Shown one piece after another: positions 15,986 through 26,736 of a stretch of 64,000 nucleotides of DNA. The stretch is from Thermomonas sp. (GTDB taxonomy: Bacteria; Pseudomonadota; Gammaproteobacteria; Xanthomonadales; Xanthomonadaceae), in assembly GCF_023953935.1 (NCBI RefSeq), contig NZ_JAMLIW010000004.1, positions 203,867 through 267,866 on the forward strand, read 5' to 3'. Each line of letters starts with the position of its first letter. The stretch's first letter is position 1. Below the pieces are notes generated by a model. That model searched no databases, had not been told where the DNA came from, and saw only the letters and a list, made by a program, of their open reading frames with translations. The translations under genes and the position numbers were made by a program.

Positions 15986-17785
15986 TTACCTGCCTGGCCG
16001 ACGCGGCGCGGCTCTGCCCGCTGCGCGAACGCTGCGCAGGGCCGGGGCGACCCCCTGCGGGCAGACGTTCTGGTAGATGCAGGCGATCCATTCCGGATGA
16101 TCGACGAACGGATTGCGGTTGCCCTGATAGGTCTGCACGGCGTCATTGCGCATCCGCTCGTAGTCATCCACCGGGTCTTCCTGGCTCCACTGCAGCAGCA
16201 CCGACAGCAGGCCCATGTAGGCCACCGAGGCGTTGCCGTTGGTGTTGACGATCAGCGAGGCGTTGTCGGTCAGCCGCAGGTCGGGTTCGGCGTAGCCGGT
16301 ATCGGCATTGGTGCCGCCTTCGTAGCGGATGTCCATGTACAGCACGGCGCGCGCCACGTTGCCCTTCATCCCCTTCCAGGTTTGCCAGATCGAATTGTTG
16401 GTCCAGTTGGAATTGCCCGGGAACACGCCGCTGCCGCCACCGCGGCCGTTGTGGGCGGCGGTCGGATACTCGACGCAGCTGGCGTTGCAGTTGCCGTACG
16501 GCTTGTTGCCGCGGGCGCTGTTGTAGCCGATGTCGGAGGCCATCAGCATGTGCAGGTCGGTGTAGGCGAAGTTGCTGGGGCCATCGACCGAGAAGCCGTA
16601 GGAGTTCGGCCAGGTGTGTTCGCGGTTGTAGTAATTGTTGCCGCCGCCGGCCTTCGGATAGGCCGTGTTCTTGTAGACGTCGAGAATCCTGCTGGAATCG
16701 AGCGGGTCCTCGTCGGCAAAATCCAAGGCGTTCCAGGTGTCGGTGGTGCTGGCCGAATACGGGATCTTGGTGCTGTGGGCGATCAGGGCGTGCAGGCCGG
16801 AACGCAGCGATGCGGCGCTGGAGCTGTCGATGCCGTTGTAATACGTGCCACCGCTGCCACCACCCGTTCCGCCGCCACCGCCACCGCCGCTGGGCGCGGT
16901 GAAGCTGCCGGTCAGGCTGGTGCCGGAGAATGCGGCATAGGCGCGCAGCATGACGTACCAGGTGCCGGCCTGCGGCGTGGCAAAGCTGCAACTCTCGTTG
17001 TTGCCGGTCTTGTAGGGACGGCAGTCGTAGCTGCTGGTGGTCGGGGCGCTGCCGAAACGCACGTACAGGTCGGCATCACCGCTGCCGCCGCTGCTGGTGA
17101 AGTTCAGGTTGCTGGCGCCGGCGGGGACGGCCAGGGTCCAGGTCAGGCTCTTGCCGGTGGCCGCAGACAGGCCGGTGACCGGCACGCCGTTCTGCAGCAC
17201 GTTGCCACCCCCGCCGCCGCCGCCACCGCTGCCGCCGCCGGTGGGCGTTTGCCCGCTGTTGCAGGCGCCGAAGGAACTGGCGCGCGACGCCTGCCAGGTG
17301 AAGTCCGCATAGCGGCTGCCGCTGCCGGCCAGCTGCAGCGAGGTGCCCGAGGCGGTGGACGAAGTTTCCGACTGCGGGATCGCGGTGCTGGCGTGGCCGC
17401 TGGCCGGACCATCGGTGGCGGTGAAGATGCCTTCATAGCTCAACAGCTGGACCAAGGCGCCGCTGGCATCGACCAGGGCGAAGCCATCAGGCGCGCCGTT
17501 CTGGATCCCGGTCGCCGCCACTGCCACCGTGCCGTAACCGTTGCATTGGTTGGCGACGGTGCCGGACAGCGGCAGCGTTGCGTAGCGTTTGCCATCCGTG
17601 CCGTTGTAGAGCACGACGCTCCAGCCGGAAAGATTGGTGCCCGCGGGCGCCATGACCTCGATCTTCTCGGAGGCATCACTGCCGGCGTTGTCGTAATGGA
17701 ATTCGTTGATGAACACATCGGCACGCGCGGGACTGGCGGTGACCAGGCCGAGCACGGCAAGCAAGGAAAAACAGGCAAGACGCAT
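15986..17785 (-). CDS. Secreted endonuclease I-type nuclease with lamin-tail and PPC domains
   Basis: A 599-residue exported protein. A signal peptide (LACFSLLAVLGLVTASPARA) is followed by a lamin-tail-like beta-sandwich (about 23-165; VFINEFHYDNAG and GWSVVLYNGT). A poly-Gly linker leads to a bacterial pre-peptidase C-terminal (PPC) domain (about 195-300; GDADLYVRFGSAP and AGTWYVMLRAYAAFSG). A second poly-Gly linker leads to an endonuclease I domain (about 320-575) with the catalytic NREHTWPNS at about residue 388-396, DLHMLMASD and GNKPYGN. The family cuts DNA and RNA outside the cell, probably for nutrient or phosphate scavenging or biofilm DNA degradation. The C-terminal Ala/Arg tail is odd and possibly read-through. 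It follows yajQ on the same strand after a 150-base gap. Confidence 0.9.
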   Translation of the reverse strand: MRLACFSLLAVLGLVTASPARADVFINEFHYDNAGSDASEKIEVMAPAGTNLSGWSVVLYNGTDGKRYATLPLSGTVANQCNGYGTVAVAATGIQNGAPDGFALVDASGALVQLLSYEGIFTATDGPASGHASTAIPQSETSSTASGTSLQLAGSGSRYADFTWQASRASSFGACNSGQTPTGGGSGGGGGGGGNVLQNGVPVTGLSAATGKSLTWTLAVPAGASNLNFTSSGGSGDADLYVRFGSAPTTSSYDCRPYKTGNNESCSFATPQAGTWYVMLRAYAAFSGTSLTGSFTAPSGGGGGGGTGGGSGGTYYNGIDSSSAASLRSGLHALIAHSTKIPYSASTTDTWNALDFADEDPLDSSRILDVYKNTAYPKAGGGNNYYNREHTWPNSYGFSVDGPSNFAYTDLHMLMASDIGYNSARGNKPYGNCNASCVEYPTAAHNGRGGGSGVFPGNSNWTNNSIWQTWKGMKGNVARAVLYMDIRYEGGTNADTGYAEPDLRLTDNASLIVNTNGNASVAYMGLLSVLLQWSQEDPVDDYERMRNDAVQTYQGNRNPFVDHPEWIACIYQNVCPQGVAPALRSVRAAGRAAPRRPGR

Positions 17786-18043
17786 GACGCAACCTCACGG
17801 ATGGGTTGATTGGAAGGAATGGCATGGCGTCGCGGGGGAGGGCAGGCCCGGGTCGAATCATTCCCCGATCGTCCGGTCTGCGCCGTAATTGTGACAGAGT
17901 TTGCAAAATTCATGTGGTGGTGAAGTCGTCAGCTGCGCTTGGGCGCGGCGATGTCGCGCAAGCCGAATCGAAATCGCATCATGGAGTTTTTCTGCGATGT
18001 CCTGTTTTGCCGGGGATAAAACCACCTTCACAAGCGTGATATC

Positions 18044-18061
18044 CATTGTTTTTCGACAATG
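18044..18061. promoter_or_regulatory. Palindrome CATTGT-N6-ACAATG upstream of aceF promoter
   Basis: Two perfect 6-base half-sites spaced by six bases lie 6 bases before the candidate -35 box of aceF. The spacing and position fit a dimeric regulator site. It could instead be chance in AT-rich DNA. No regulator can be named from the sequence. Confidence 0.35.
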
Positions 18062-18067
18062 ATTGAG

Positions 18068-18096
18068 TTGTTTATTGATTTACCCGGATGAATTAT
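18068..18096 (+). promoter_or_regulatory. Candidate sigma-70 promoter of aceF-lpdA
   Basis: TTGTTT (18068-18073) and AATTAT (18091-18096) are separated by 17 bases. This would start transcription near 18103, about 70 bases before the aceF ATG. It is the best-looking promoter in the AT-rich spacer. Confidence 0.4.
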
Positions 18097-18172
18097 TGGA
18101 ATTGTTGCGTTGCAGTTTGTGCCTGCTCCCGGTCGGCGAGACAATGGCGCGGATGACTTCGAGGAGCTCCTC

Positions 18173-19549
18173 ATGGCTGAACTGAAAGAAGTGCGCGTCC
18201 CCGACATTGGCGGACATGGCGATGTGCCGATCATCGAACTGTTGGTGAAACCGGGTGATGCGGTCTCCAAGGATCAGGGTCTGGTCACCATGGAGTCCGA
18301 CAAGGCGACGATGGAAGTGCCGGCGCCGTTCGACGGCGTGGTCAAGGAACTCAAGGTCAAGGTGGACGACACCGTTTCCGAAGGGACCCTGGTGGCGATC
18401 ATCGAAGTGACCGAAGCAGCCGCTGCCGCAGCGCCGGTGGCGGCTCCGGCTCTCGCGCCCGCGGCAGTCGCAGCGCCGGCCCCGACGCCTGCCGCTCCGG
18501 TTCCACCGGTGGTGATGGTGGAAAGTGGTGCCCCGGTACCGGCGCTGGCACCGGTGGCCGAGCCCGGCCAGCCCGGCATCCCGCCGATGCGGTTTGAAGC
18601 CGATGCCGTGCTGCCGGCCAAGGTGCCTTACGCCAGCCCGGCGGTGCGCCTGTTCGCCCGCGAGCTGGGCGTGGATCTGGCCCAGGTCAAGGGCAGTGCC
18701 CGCGGCGGTCGCATCAGCAAGGAAGACGTCCAAATTTTCGTCAAGACGGCGCTGGCCGGTGGCGGCGCTCCGGTTCAGGCGACGGGCGGTGGCGTGGGCG
18801 GGCTCAACCTGCTGCCTTGGCCAAAGGTGGATTTCGCCAAATTCGGTGCGGTCGAAAGCAAGCCGCTGTCGCGGATCCAGAAAATTTCCGGGGCCAACCT
18901 GGCGCGCAACTGGGCGATGATCCCGCACGTCACCCAGTTCGACGAAGCCGACATCACCGCGCTGGAAGACTTGCGCGTGGCGGTGAACGAGGAGAACGCG
19001 AAAGCCATCGCCGCGGGCAAGGCCGGCAAGCTGACGATGCTGGCGTTCCTGATCAAGGCCAGCGTCGCGGCGTTGCAGAAATTCCCGACCTTCAATGCCT
19101 CGCTCGACGGCGACAACCTGGTCCTCAAGCAGTACTTCCATATCGGCTTCGCTGCCGACACCCCGAACGGGCTGGTGGTGCCGGTGCTGCGCGATGCCGA
19201 CCGGAAGGGCGTGGCGCAGATTGCACGCGAAATGGGCGAGCTGGCGGCGCTGGCGCGCGACGGCAAGCTCAAGCCCGAGCAAATGCAGGGCGGCTGCTTC
19301 ACCATCAGCTCGCTGGGCGGGATCGGCGGCACCAAGTTCACCCCGATTATCAATGCGCCGGAAGTGGCGATCCTCGGCGTGTCCAAATCCGAGATCAAAC
19401 CCGTCTGGAACGGCGAGAAATTCAAGCCCCGCCTGCTGCTGCCGTTGTCACTGTCCTACGACCACCGCGTGATCGACGGCGCCGCGGCGGCGCGCTTCAC
19501 CACCTACCTGGGGCAACTGCTGGCCGACCTGCGTCGGGCCATGCTGTAA
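18173..19549 (+). CDS. aceF: Pyruvate dehydrogenase E2, dihydrolipoamide acetyltransferase
   Basis: Core of the pyruvate dehydrogenase complex; moves the acetyl group from lipoyl-lysine to CoA. It has 458 residues: one N-terminal lipoyl domain (about 1-78) with the lipoylated Lys44 in ESDKATMEVP, an Ala/Pro-rich swinging linker (about 80-130), a small E1/E3-binding domain (about 146-190; ASPAVRLFARELGVDL) and the acetyltransferase domain (about 225-458) ending with SLSYDHRVIDGAAAARF, where His431 is catalytic. The start at 18173 has GAGGAG 7 bases upstream. E. coli E2 has three lipoyl domains; one is common in this family. The E1 gene (aceE) is not beside it. lpdA follows after 143 bases. Confidence 0.95.
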   Translation: MAELKEVRVPDIGGHGDVPIIELLVKPGDAVSKDQGLVTMESDKATMEVPAPFDGVVKELKVKVDDTVSEGTLVAIIEVTEAAAAAAPVAAPALAPAAVAAPAPTPAAPVPPVVMVESGAPVPALAPVAEPGQPGIPPMRFEADAVLPAKVPYASPAVRLFARELGVDLAQVKGSARGGRISKEDVQIFVKTALAGGGAPVQATGGGVGGLNLLPWPKVDFAKFGAVESKPLSRIQKISGANLARNWAMIPHVTQFDEADITALEDLRVAVNEENAKAIAAGKAGKLTMLAFLIKASVAALQKFPTFNASLDGDNLVLKQYFHIGFAADTPNGLVVPVLRDADRKGVAQIAREMGELAALARDGKLKPEQMQGGCFTISSLGGIGGTKFTPIINAPEVAILGVSKSEIKPVWNGEKFKPRLLLPLSLSYDHRVIDGAAAARFTTYLGQLLADLRRAML

Positions 19550-19555
19550 GGGCGA

Positions 19556-19622
19556 ACCGGAGCGTGCGTTGCGCGGCACTGCCGCGCAGCTCCGGTGAGC
19601 GCCCGGCCACGGATGGCCGGGC
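19556..19622 (+). other. Two strong hairpins between aceF and lpdA
   Basis: The first hairpin pairs ACCGGAGC with GCTCCGGT around an inner 8-bp stem (TGCGCGGC / GCCGCGCA) with a 6-base bulge on one side (19556-19596). The second is a perfect 9-bp stem GCCCGGCCA / TGGCCGGGC with a CGGA loop (19601-19622). Neither is followed by a T-run, so they look more like RNA stability or processing elements than intrinsic terminators. They begin 7 bases after the aceF stop. Confidence 0.6.
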
Positions 19623-19692
19623 AGGACGATCCGAAGCCGGCATGGCTGCGCCATGGACGGCCACATGAAAGCCTACGAATGAGGGTCCAGAA

Positions 19693-21528
19693 ATGGCAGA
19701 CATCGAAAGCAAGGTCCCGGACATCGGCGGACACGACAATGTGCCGGTGATCGAGCTATTGGTCGCGGTGGGCGATACGGTCAAGAAAGATCAAGGTTTG
19801 GTGACACTGGAATCAGACAAGGCCACCATGGAAGTGCCGGCGGTGGCTGATGGCGTGATCAAGGCGCTGAAGGTCAAGCTGGGCGATAGCGTGTCGGAAG
19901 GCAGCGTGATCGCGGTGATCGATGCCGTGCTCCCCTCTCCCTCCGGGCAAGTGGCGACCGAAGCTGTTCTCCCCTCTCCCTCCGGGAGAGTGGCCGGGGG
20001 TGAGGGCGCGGCCGAGTCTTCACGCCCAACCCAGCCCTCACCCCAACCCTCTCCCGGAGGGAGAGGGAGTGAAACCACCGCGCCGCAGGCGGCTGCCGGC
20101 AGCGGACGCAAGGCCGATATCGAATGCGGCATGGTAGTGATCGGCGCCGGCCCCGGCGGCTATACCGCCGCCTTCCGCAGTGCCGACCTCGGCCTCGATA
20201 CCGTGCTGATCGAGCGCTACGCCACCCTGGGCGGGGTCTGCTTGAACGTCGGCTGCATCCCGTCCAAGGCGCTGCTGCATGCGGCGGACGTGATCGAGCA
20301 GGCGGCGCATGCAGGCGACTATGGCGTCGATTTCGGCAAGCCAAAAATCAGCATCGACAAACTGCGCGGCTACAAGGACGGCGTGGTCGGCCAGCTGACC
20401 AAGGGCCTGGCCGGCATGGCCAAGCAGCGCAAGGTGCGCACGGTGCAGGGCGTGGCGAAATTCATTTCAGCGAATGAGCTCGAAATCACCGGCAGCGACG
20501 GCAAGACCCAGCTGCTGCGCTTTGCCCATTGCATCATCGCGGCGGGCAGCCAGCCGGTGAAATTGCCGGCGTTCCCGTGGGACGACCCGCGCATCATGGA
20601 TTCCACCGATGCGCTGAATCTGGCCGAGGTGCCGAAGAAACTGCTGGTGGTCGGCGGCGGCATCATCGGGCTGGAAATGGCGACGGTGTACCGCGCGCTG
20701 GGTAGCGATGTCACCGTGGTCGAGTTCATGCCGCAGCTGATGCCGGGTGCCGATGCTGATCTGGTCAAGCCGCTGGCCGACCGCTTGAAGAAGCAGGGCG
20801 TGGCGGTGCATCTGAAGACCAAGGTGGTCGATGCCAAGGCGCAGAAAAACGGCATTGCCTGTTCGTTTGAAGGCGAATCGATTCCAGACGGCAAGATTTA
20901 CGACCGGGTGCTGGTCTCGGTGGGGCGCAGCGCCAACGGCGGCAAGCTGGATGCCGACAAGGCCGGTGTCGCGGTGGGCGAGCGCGGCCTGATCCCGGTG
21001 GATGCGCAGATGCGCACCAATGTGCCGCATATCTTCGCGATTGGTGATTTGGTCGGCCAGCCGATGCTGGCGCACAAGGCCACCCACGAAGGCAAGCTGG
21101 CGGCGGAAGTGGCGGCTGGCGAAAAGAAGGAATGGGTGGCGCGGGTCATCCCGTCCGTGGCCTATACCGACCCGGAAATCGCCTGGGTCGGCGTGACGGA
21201 AACCGAAGCCAAGGCCAAGGGACTGAAGGTCGGCGTGGGCAAGTTCCCGTGGGCGGCGTCAGGGCGTGCGATTGGGTTGGCGCGCACCGAAGGTTTCACC
21301 AAACTCATCTTCGATGAAGACAGTCATCGCGTGATCGGTGGCGGGATTGTAGGTGTCCACGCCGGCGAGTTGATCTCGGAAGTCGCGCTGGCCATCGAAA
21401 TGGGCTGCGAAGTCCATGACATCGGCCATACCATCCACCCGCACCCGACCCTGGGCGAGTCGGTGGGGATGGCGGCCGAGGTCTACGACGGCTCGATCAC
21501 CGACCTGTATATCCCCAAGAAGCGCTGA
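19693..21528 (+). CDS. lpdA: Dihydrolipoamide dehydrogenase (E3) with N-terminal lipoyl domain
   Basis: FAD flavoprotein that reoxidises dihydrolipoamide and reduces NAD+, the E3 of pyruvate dehydrogenase. It has 611 residues, about 135 more than plain E3, because of a lipoyl domain (1-77; lipoyl Lys43 in ESDKATMEVP) nearly identical in layout to that of AceF. The catalytic part starts at about residue 145: VIGAGPGGYTAAFRSAD (FAD), GGVCLNVGCIPSKALL with redox Cys183/Cys188, VVGGGIIGLEMATVY (NAD) and the C-terminal His-Glu in GHTIHPHPTLGESVG. Residues about 79-126 (repeated VLPSPSG, then QPSPQPSPGGRG) are encoded by REP-like palindromes inserted in frame. Lipoyl-E3 fusions are known, for example Neisseria P64k; the REP-coded linker is the oddity. 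AGGGTCCAG precedes the ATG. Confidence 0.96.
   Translation: MADIESKVPDIGGHDNVPVIELLVAVGDTVKKDQGLVTLESDKATMEVPAVADGVIKALKVKLGDSVSEGSVIAVIDAVLPSPSGQVATEAVLPSPSGRVAGGEGAAESSRPTQPSPQPSPGGRGSETTAPQAAAGSGRKADIECGMVVIGAGPGGYTAAFRSADLGLDTVLIERYATLGGVCLNVGCIPSKALLHAADVIEQAAHAGDYGVDFGKPKISIDKLRGYKDGVVGQLTKGLAGMAKQRKVRTVQGVAKFISANELEITGSDGKTQLLRFAHCIIAAGSQPVKLPAFPWDDPRIMDSTDALNLAEVPKKLLVVGGGIIGLEMATVYRALGSDVTVVEFMPQLMPGADADLVKPLADRLKKQGVAVHLKTKVVDAKAQKNGIACSFEGESIPDGKIYDRVLVSVGRSANGGKLDADKAGVAVGERGLIPVDAQMRTNVPHIFAIGDLVGQPMLAHKATHEGKLAAEVAAGEKKEWVARVIPSVAYTDPEIAWVGVTETEAKAKGLKVGVGKFPWAASGRAIGLARTEGFTKLIFDEDSHRVIGGGIVGVHAGELISEVALAIEMGCEVHDIGHTIHPHPTLGESVGMAAEVYDGSITDLYIPKKR
19930..20068. repeat. REP-like palindromic element cluster inside lpdA coding sequence
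   Basis: Three related units lie within 139 bases. A truncated unit is at 19930-19953, a full unit at 19969-20006 (CCCTCTCCCTCCGGGAGAG followed by GGGGGTGAGGG) and an inverted full unit at 20035-20068 (CCCTCACCCCAACC followed by CTCTCCCGGAGGGAGAG). Each contains a self-complementary core (CTCTCCC / GGGAGAG). The opposed full pair can fold into one long stem. The same family occurs at 54926 inside yheS. Such elements are normally intergenic. Confidence 0.85.
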
Positions 21529-21618
21529 GCACGCTGCGTTTCAGCCCGTGAATGCCCCGCGGGCGCCGAATGCAATGGCGGCTCGCGGTCGCGCGTGGCG
21601 CGGTTGAGGCGGATGCGG

Positions 21619-21837
21619 TCAGGCCGTGCGCTTCTGCGGGCGCGCTGGCAGGGCCAGGGTTTGTCGACGCGCCTCGATCCGCTTCCACATCTTTTCATGG
21701 AAGTGGAAAACCACGGTATTGCAGGCCGGCTCGATCACGGCCAAGGCGCCACCCACCAGCCAACTGCCGGTCAGCAGCCAGCCCAGCGAGAACGCCACCG
21801 AGAAGTGCAGCGCCGCAAAGCTCAAAGTCTTGGCCAT
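21619..21837 (-). CDS. DUF2061 family small membrane protein
   Basis: A 72-residue inner-membrane protein. DUF2061 features are KTLSFAALHFSVAFSLGWLL (first helix), LTGSWLVGGALAVIEPACNT (second helix) and VVFHFHEKMW, with the conserved Glu-Pro and His-Glu-Lys-x-Trp. The family has no established function. A promoter with a perfect TATAAT ends 5 bases before the ATG, so the message should start at or next to the start codon (leaderless). It lies alone on the minus strand, facing lpdA tail to tail, upstream of the atp operon. The small size and Lys/Arg tail are normal for the family. Confidence 0.82.
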   Translation of the reverse strand: MAKTLSFAALHFSVAFSLGWLLTGSWLVGGALAVIEPACNTVVFHFHEKMWKRIEARRQTLALPARPQKRTA

Positions 21838-21842
21838 GCGCG

Positions 21843-21872
21843 ATTATAAACGCGAATGATTCGTGTTTGCAA
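21843..21872 (-). promoter_or_regulatory. Sigma-70 promoter of the DUF2061 gene, leaderless spacing
   Basis: On the minus strand TTGCAA (21872-21867) and TATAAT (21848-21843) are separated by 18 bases. The expected transcription start falls at 21836-21837, that is, on the ATG itself. Both boxes are good matches. Confidence 0.6.
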
Positions 21873-21987
21873 CAATGACTGAACGGCCCGGTCCGCGTCT
21901 CACCATGCCCTGCGCTTGCTCGCGGCGGGGCCCGACGGCAGGGCTGCGGATCGGCTGTGCGGGCCGCCGGGTTCGACCCAGCCAAGA

Positions 21988-22015
21988 AAGCCCCGGCCGA
22001 TCAAGGCCGGGGCTT
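21988..22015. other. Perfect 11-bp GC-rich hairpin upstream of atp operon
   Basis: AAGCCCCGGCC and GGCCGGGGCTT flank a 6-base loop. No annotated gene reads into it: the atp promoter lies downstream and the DUF2061 gene is transcribed away from it. On the minus strand it is followed by TCTTGG, which is weakly terminator-like. The surrounding 395 bases (21838-22232) contain no protein gene. Confidence 0.5.
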
Positions 22016-22141
22016 GCTGGGGCCACCGCGGAGCTGACGAGGAATGAAGCGGCCCCAACTCGGGTTGACCGACGATTTCGGAAAAGGTTCCGCAAGCGCG
22101 GGCGTCCCCATTCACTTTTCCGTCCCGGCGCGTCGGCGCAG

Positions 22142-22171
22142 TTGCCGCATTGGCGTGTTCGCTGCTAGAAT
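22142..22171 (+). promoter_or_regulatory. Candidate promoter of the atp operon
   Basis: TTGCCG (22142-22147) and TAGAAT (22166-22171) are 18 bases apart, and TGC directly before the -10 makes it an extended -10. The predicted start near 22178 leaves a leader of about 55 bases before atpI. Confidence 0.55.
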
Positions 22172-22232
22172 CCTCGGGCTAGGCGGTCGATTTTCGGCTG
22201 CTTGGCCCAACTCCACGAACAACGACCTGCGC

Positions 22233-23884
<1,652 letters not shown>

Positions 23885-23956
23885 TCTGCGGTCACGCGAA
23901 ACGAATCGGTTTAGGCAAATCCCGGCGGCAGCGGTCGCCGGATGCAGGAGCAACCC

Positions 23957-24427
23957 ATGCTACCCAACCTCACCCTCATCGTTCAGGGCATCGCGTTCTT
24001 CGCGGTGGCTTGGCTGGTGATGAAGTTCGGCTGGCCGCACATCATCCGCGCGATCGAAGAGCGCCAGCAGAAGATTGCCGAAGGTCTGGCGGCGGCCGAC
24101 AACGCCCGCAAGGACCTCGCGCAGGCGCAGGACAAGGCCGGCGAAGAGCTCAAGGCCGCCCGCGTGAAGGCCAACGAGATCATCGACCAGGCCAGTGCCC
24201 GTGCCAGCCAGCTGATCGAAGCCGCCAAGCTCGAGGCGATCGCCGAAGGCAACCGCCAGAAGGCCCAGGCCGACGCCGAGATCGAAGCCACCGCCAACCG
24301 GGCCCGCGAGGAACTGCGCCGGCAGGTGTCGGCGCTGGCCGTGTCGGGCGCGGAGAAATTGCTGCGTCGCGAAATCAATGCCGCCGATCACAAGGAACTG
24401 ATCGACGAGCTGGCGACCCAGCTCTGA
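23957..24427 (+). CDS. atpF: ATP synthase Fo subunit b
   Basis: Peripheral stalk subunit. At 156 residues it matches the E. coli length. One N-terminal membrane helix ([20 protein letters not shown]) is followed by a long charged helix (about 30-145) rich in Ala, Glu, Lys and Arg that would dimerise as a coiled coil and reach F1; [20 protein letters not shown] is typical. The start at 23957 has AGGAG about 8 bases upstream; the in-frame ATG at 23942 adds five residues and lacks such a site. It ends 10 bases before atpH. Confidence 0.95.
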   Translation: MLPNLTLIVQGIAFFAVAWLVMKFGWPHIIRAIEERQQKIAEGLAAADNARKDLAQAQDKAGEELKAARVKANEIIDQASARASQLIEAAKLEAIAEGNRQKAQADAEIEATANRAREELRRQVSALAVSGAEKLLRREINAADHKELIDELATQL

Positions 24428-24437
24428 GGGCCGGTCG

Positions 24438-24962
24438 ATGACCCAGGCAACCCTCGCCCGCCCCTACGCCCGCGCCGCCTTTGCGGTGGCACGCGAGCAG
24501 TCCGCGCTGCCGGCGTGGTCCCAGGCCCTGGCGTTCGCCGCCCGCGTCGCCGCCGACCCGCAGGTTGGCGTGCTGCTGGGTGACCCTCGGCTGACCGCGG
24601 AGGCCGCCGTCAGCCTGCTCGTGCCGGAGTCGGCGCCGCAGAACTTCGACGGCCTGCTGCAATTGCTGTTCGAAAACCATCGGCTGGCGCTGCTGCCTGA
24701 AATCAGCGGCTTGTACGACGCGCTGCGTTTCGAAGCCGAGCAGGTCGTCAAGGCCCGGATCACTTCGGCCGAGGCGCTGCCTGCGGCCGAGATCGAAACC
24801 CTCAAGGCGGCCTTGCGCCGTCGCTTCGGTCGCGCCGTCGAAGTCGATACCGACGTCGATCCGGCATTGATCGGCGGCGTTCTGATCGACGCCGGCGAGG
24901 TGGTGATCGACGGTTCGCTGCGCGGTCGCCTGGCGCGCCTGCACGACGCTTTGGTCCACTGA
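24438..24962 (+). CDS. atpH: ATP synthase F1 subunit delta
   Basis: Caps F1 and joins it to the b-subunit stalk; 174 residues. The N-terminal domain starts [20 protein letters not shown], the family hallmark, and the C-terminal domain shows [20 protein letters not shown], then the conserved [21 protein letters not shown] and a final LARLHDAL. It starts 10 bases after atpF, with GAGGGCC just upstream, and is followed by an 83-base gap before atpA that includes CAGGAAATCC near the next start. Confidence 0.95.
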   Translation: MTQATLARPYARAAFAVAREQSALPAWSQALAFAARVAADPQVGVLLGDPRLTAEAAVSLLVPESAPQNFDGLLQLLFENHRLALLPEISGLYDALRFEAEQVVKARITSAEALPAAEIETLKAALRRRFGRAVEVDTDVDPALIGGVLIDAGEVVIDGSLRGRLARLHDALVH

Positions 24963-25045
24963 ACTCCCATTGCCCGGCCGGGCCCAGCCCGACCGGCGCA
25001 TGCCGCAACGCAACGGCGGACTCGCGTCTGCCACAGGAAATCCAA

Positions 25046-26597
<1,552 letters not shown>

Positions 26598-26611
<14 letters not shown>

Positions 26612-26715
26612 ACCGGCGTGATTGGGAATTGGTGATTGGTGATTGGCAAGAGCGGTTGTTCGTTGGCGTGAGGTGATTCGGCTTTTTCGAATCACGAATC
26701 ACGAATCACGAATCC
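26598..26715 (+). repeat. Stop-codon hairpin and heptamer repeats, atpA-atpG spacer
   Basis: CCGGTTC / GAACCGG pairs across the atpA TGA (26598-26616). The left arm, copies of TGATTGG (26618-26646), faces a right arm of ATCACGA copies (26687-26715) that is nearly its reverse complement, with one mismatch per seven bases. RNA of the spacer would form a long imperfect stem with a loop of about 40 bases. The same design follows atpD. Confidence 0.8.
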
Positions 26716-26736
26716 CCGCGAGCGAAGCGAGCAGAC

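Larger units (their letters stand above)
17786..18172. other. Divergent intergenic region between nuclease and aceF, AT-rich
   Basis: This 387-base spacer separates two divergent genes and is visibly richer in A and T than the rest of the window from about 17880 onward. It holds no credible gene. It contains a palindrome at 18044-18061 and a candidate promoter at 18068-18096, both described separately. Confidence 0.6.

Noticed and set aside
15863-17809. A 648-codon plus-strand frame antisense to the secreted nuclease
   Set aside because: Gly/Ala/Val-rich shadow produced by the poly-Gly coding strand; no start signals.
19930-20068. Palindromes in lpdA considered as an intergenic gap between a lipoyl protein and a separate E3 gene
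   Set aside because: The reading frame is continuous from 19693 to 21528, with no stop and no second start site, and lipoyl-E3 fusions are known.
21900-22115. Short frames in the spacer before atpI, and a possible tRNA
   Set aside because: No cloverleaf can be formed convincingly, and the short frames lack start signals and family resemblance.
26618-26715. Tandem heptamers considered as a CRISPR array
   Set aside because: Units are 7 bases with no spacers, and no cas genes are present in the window.
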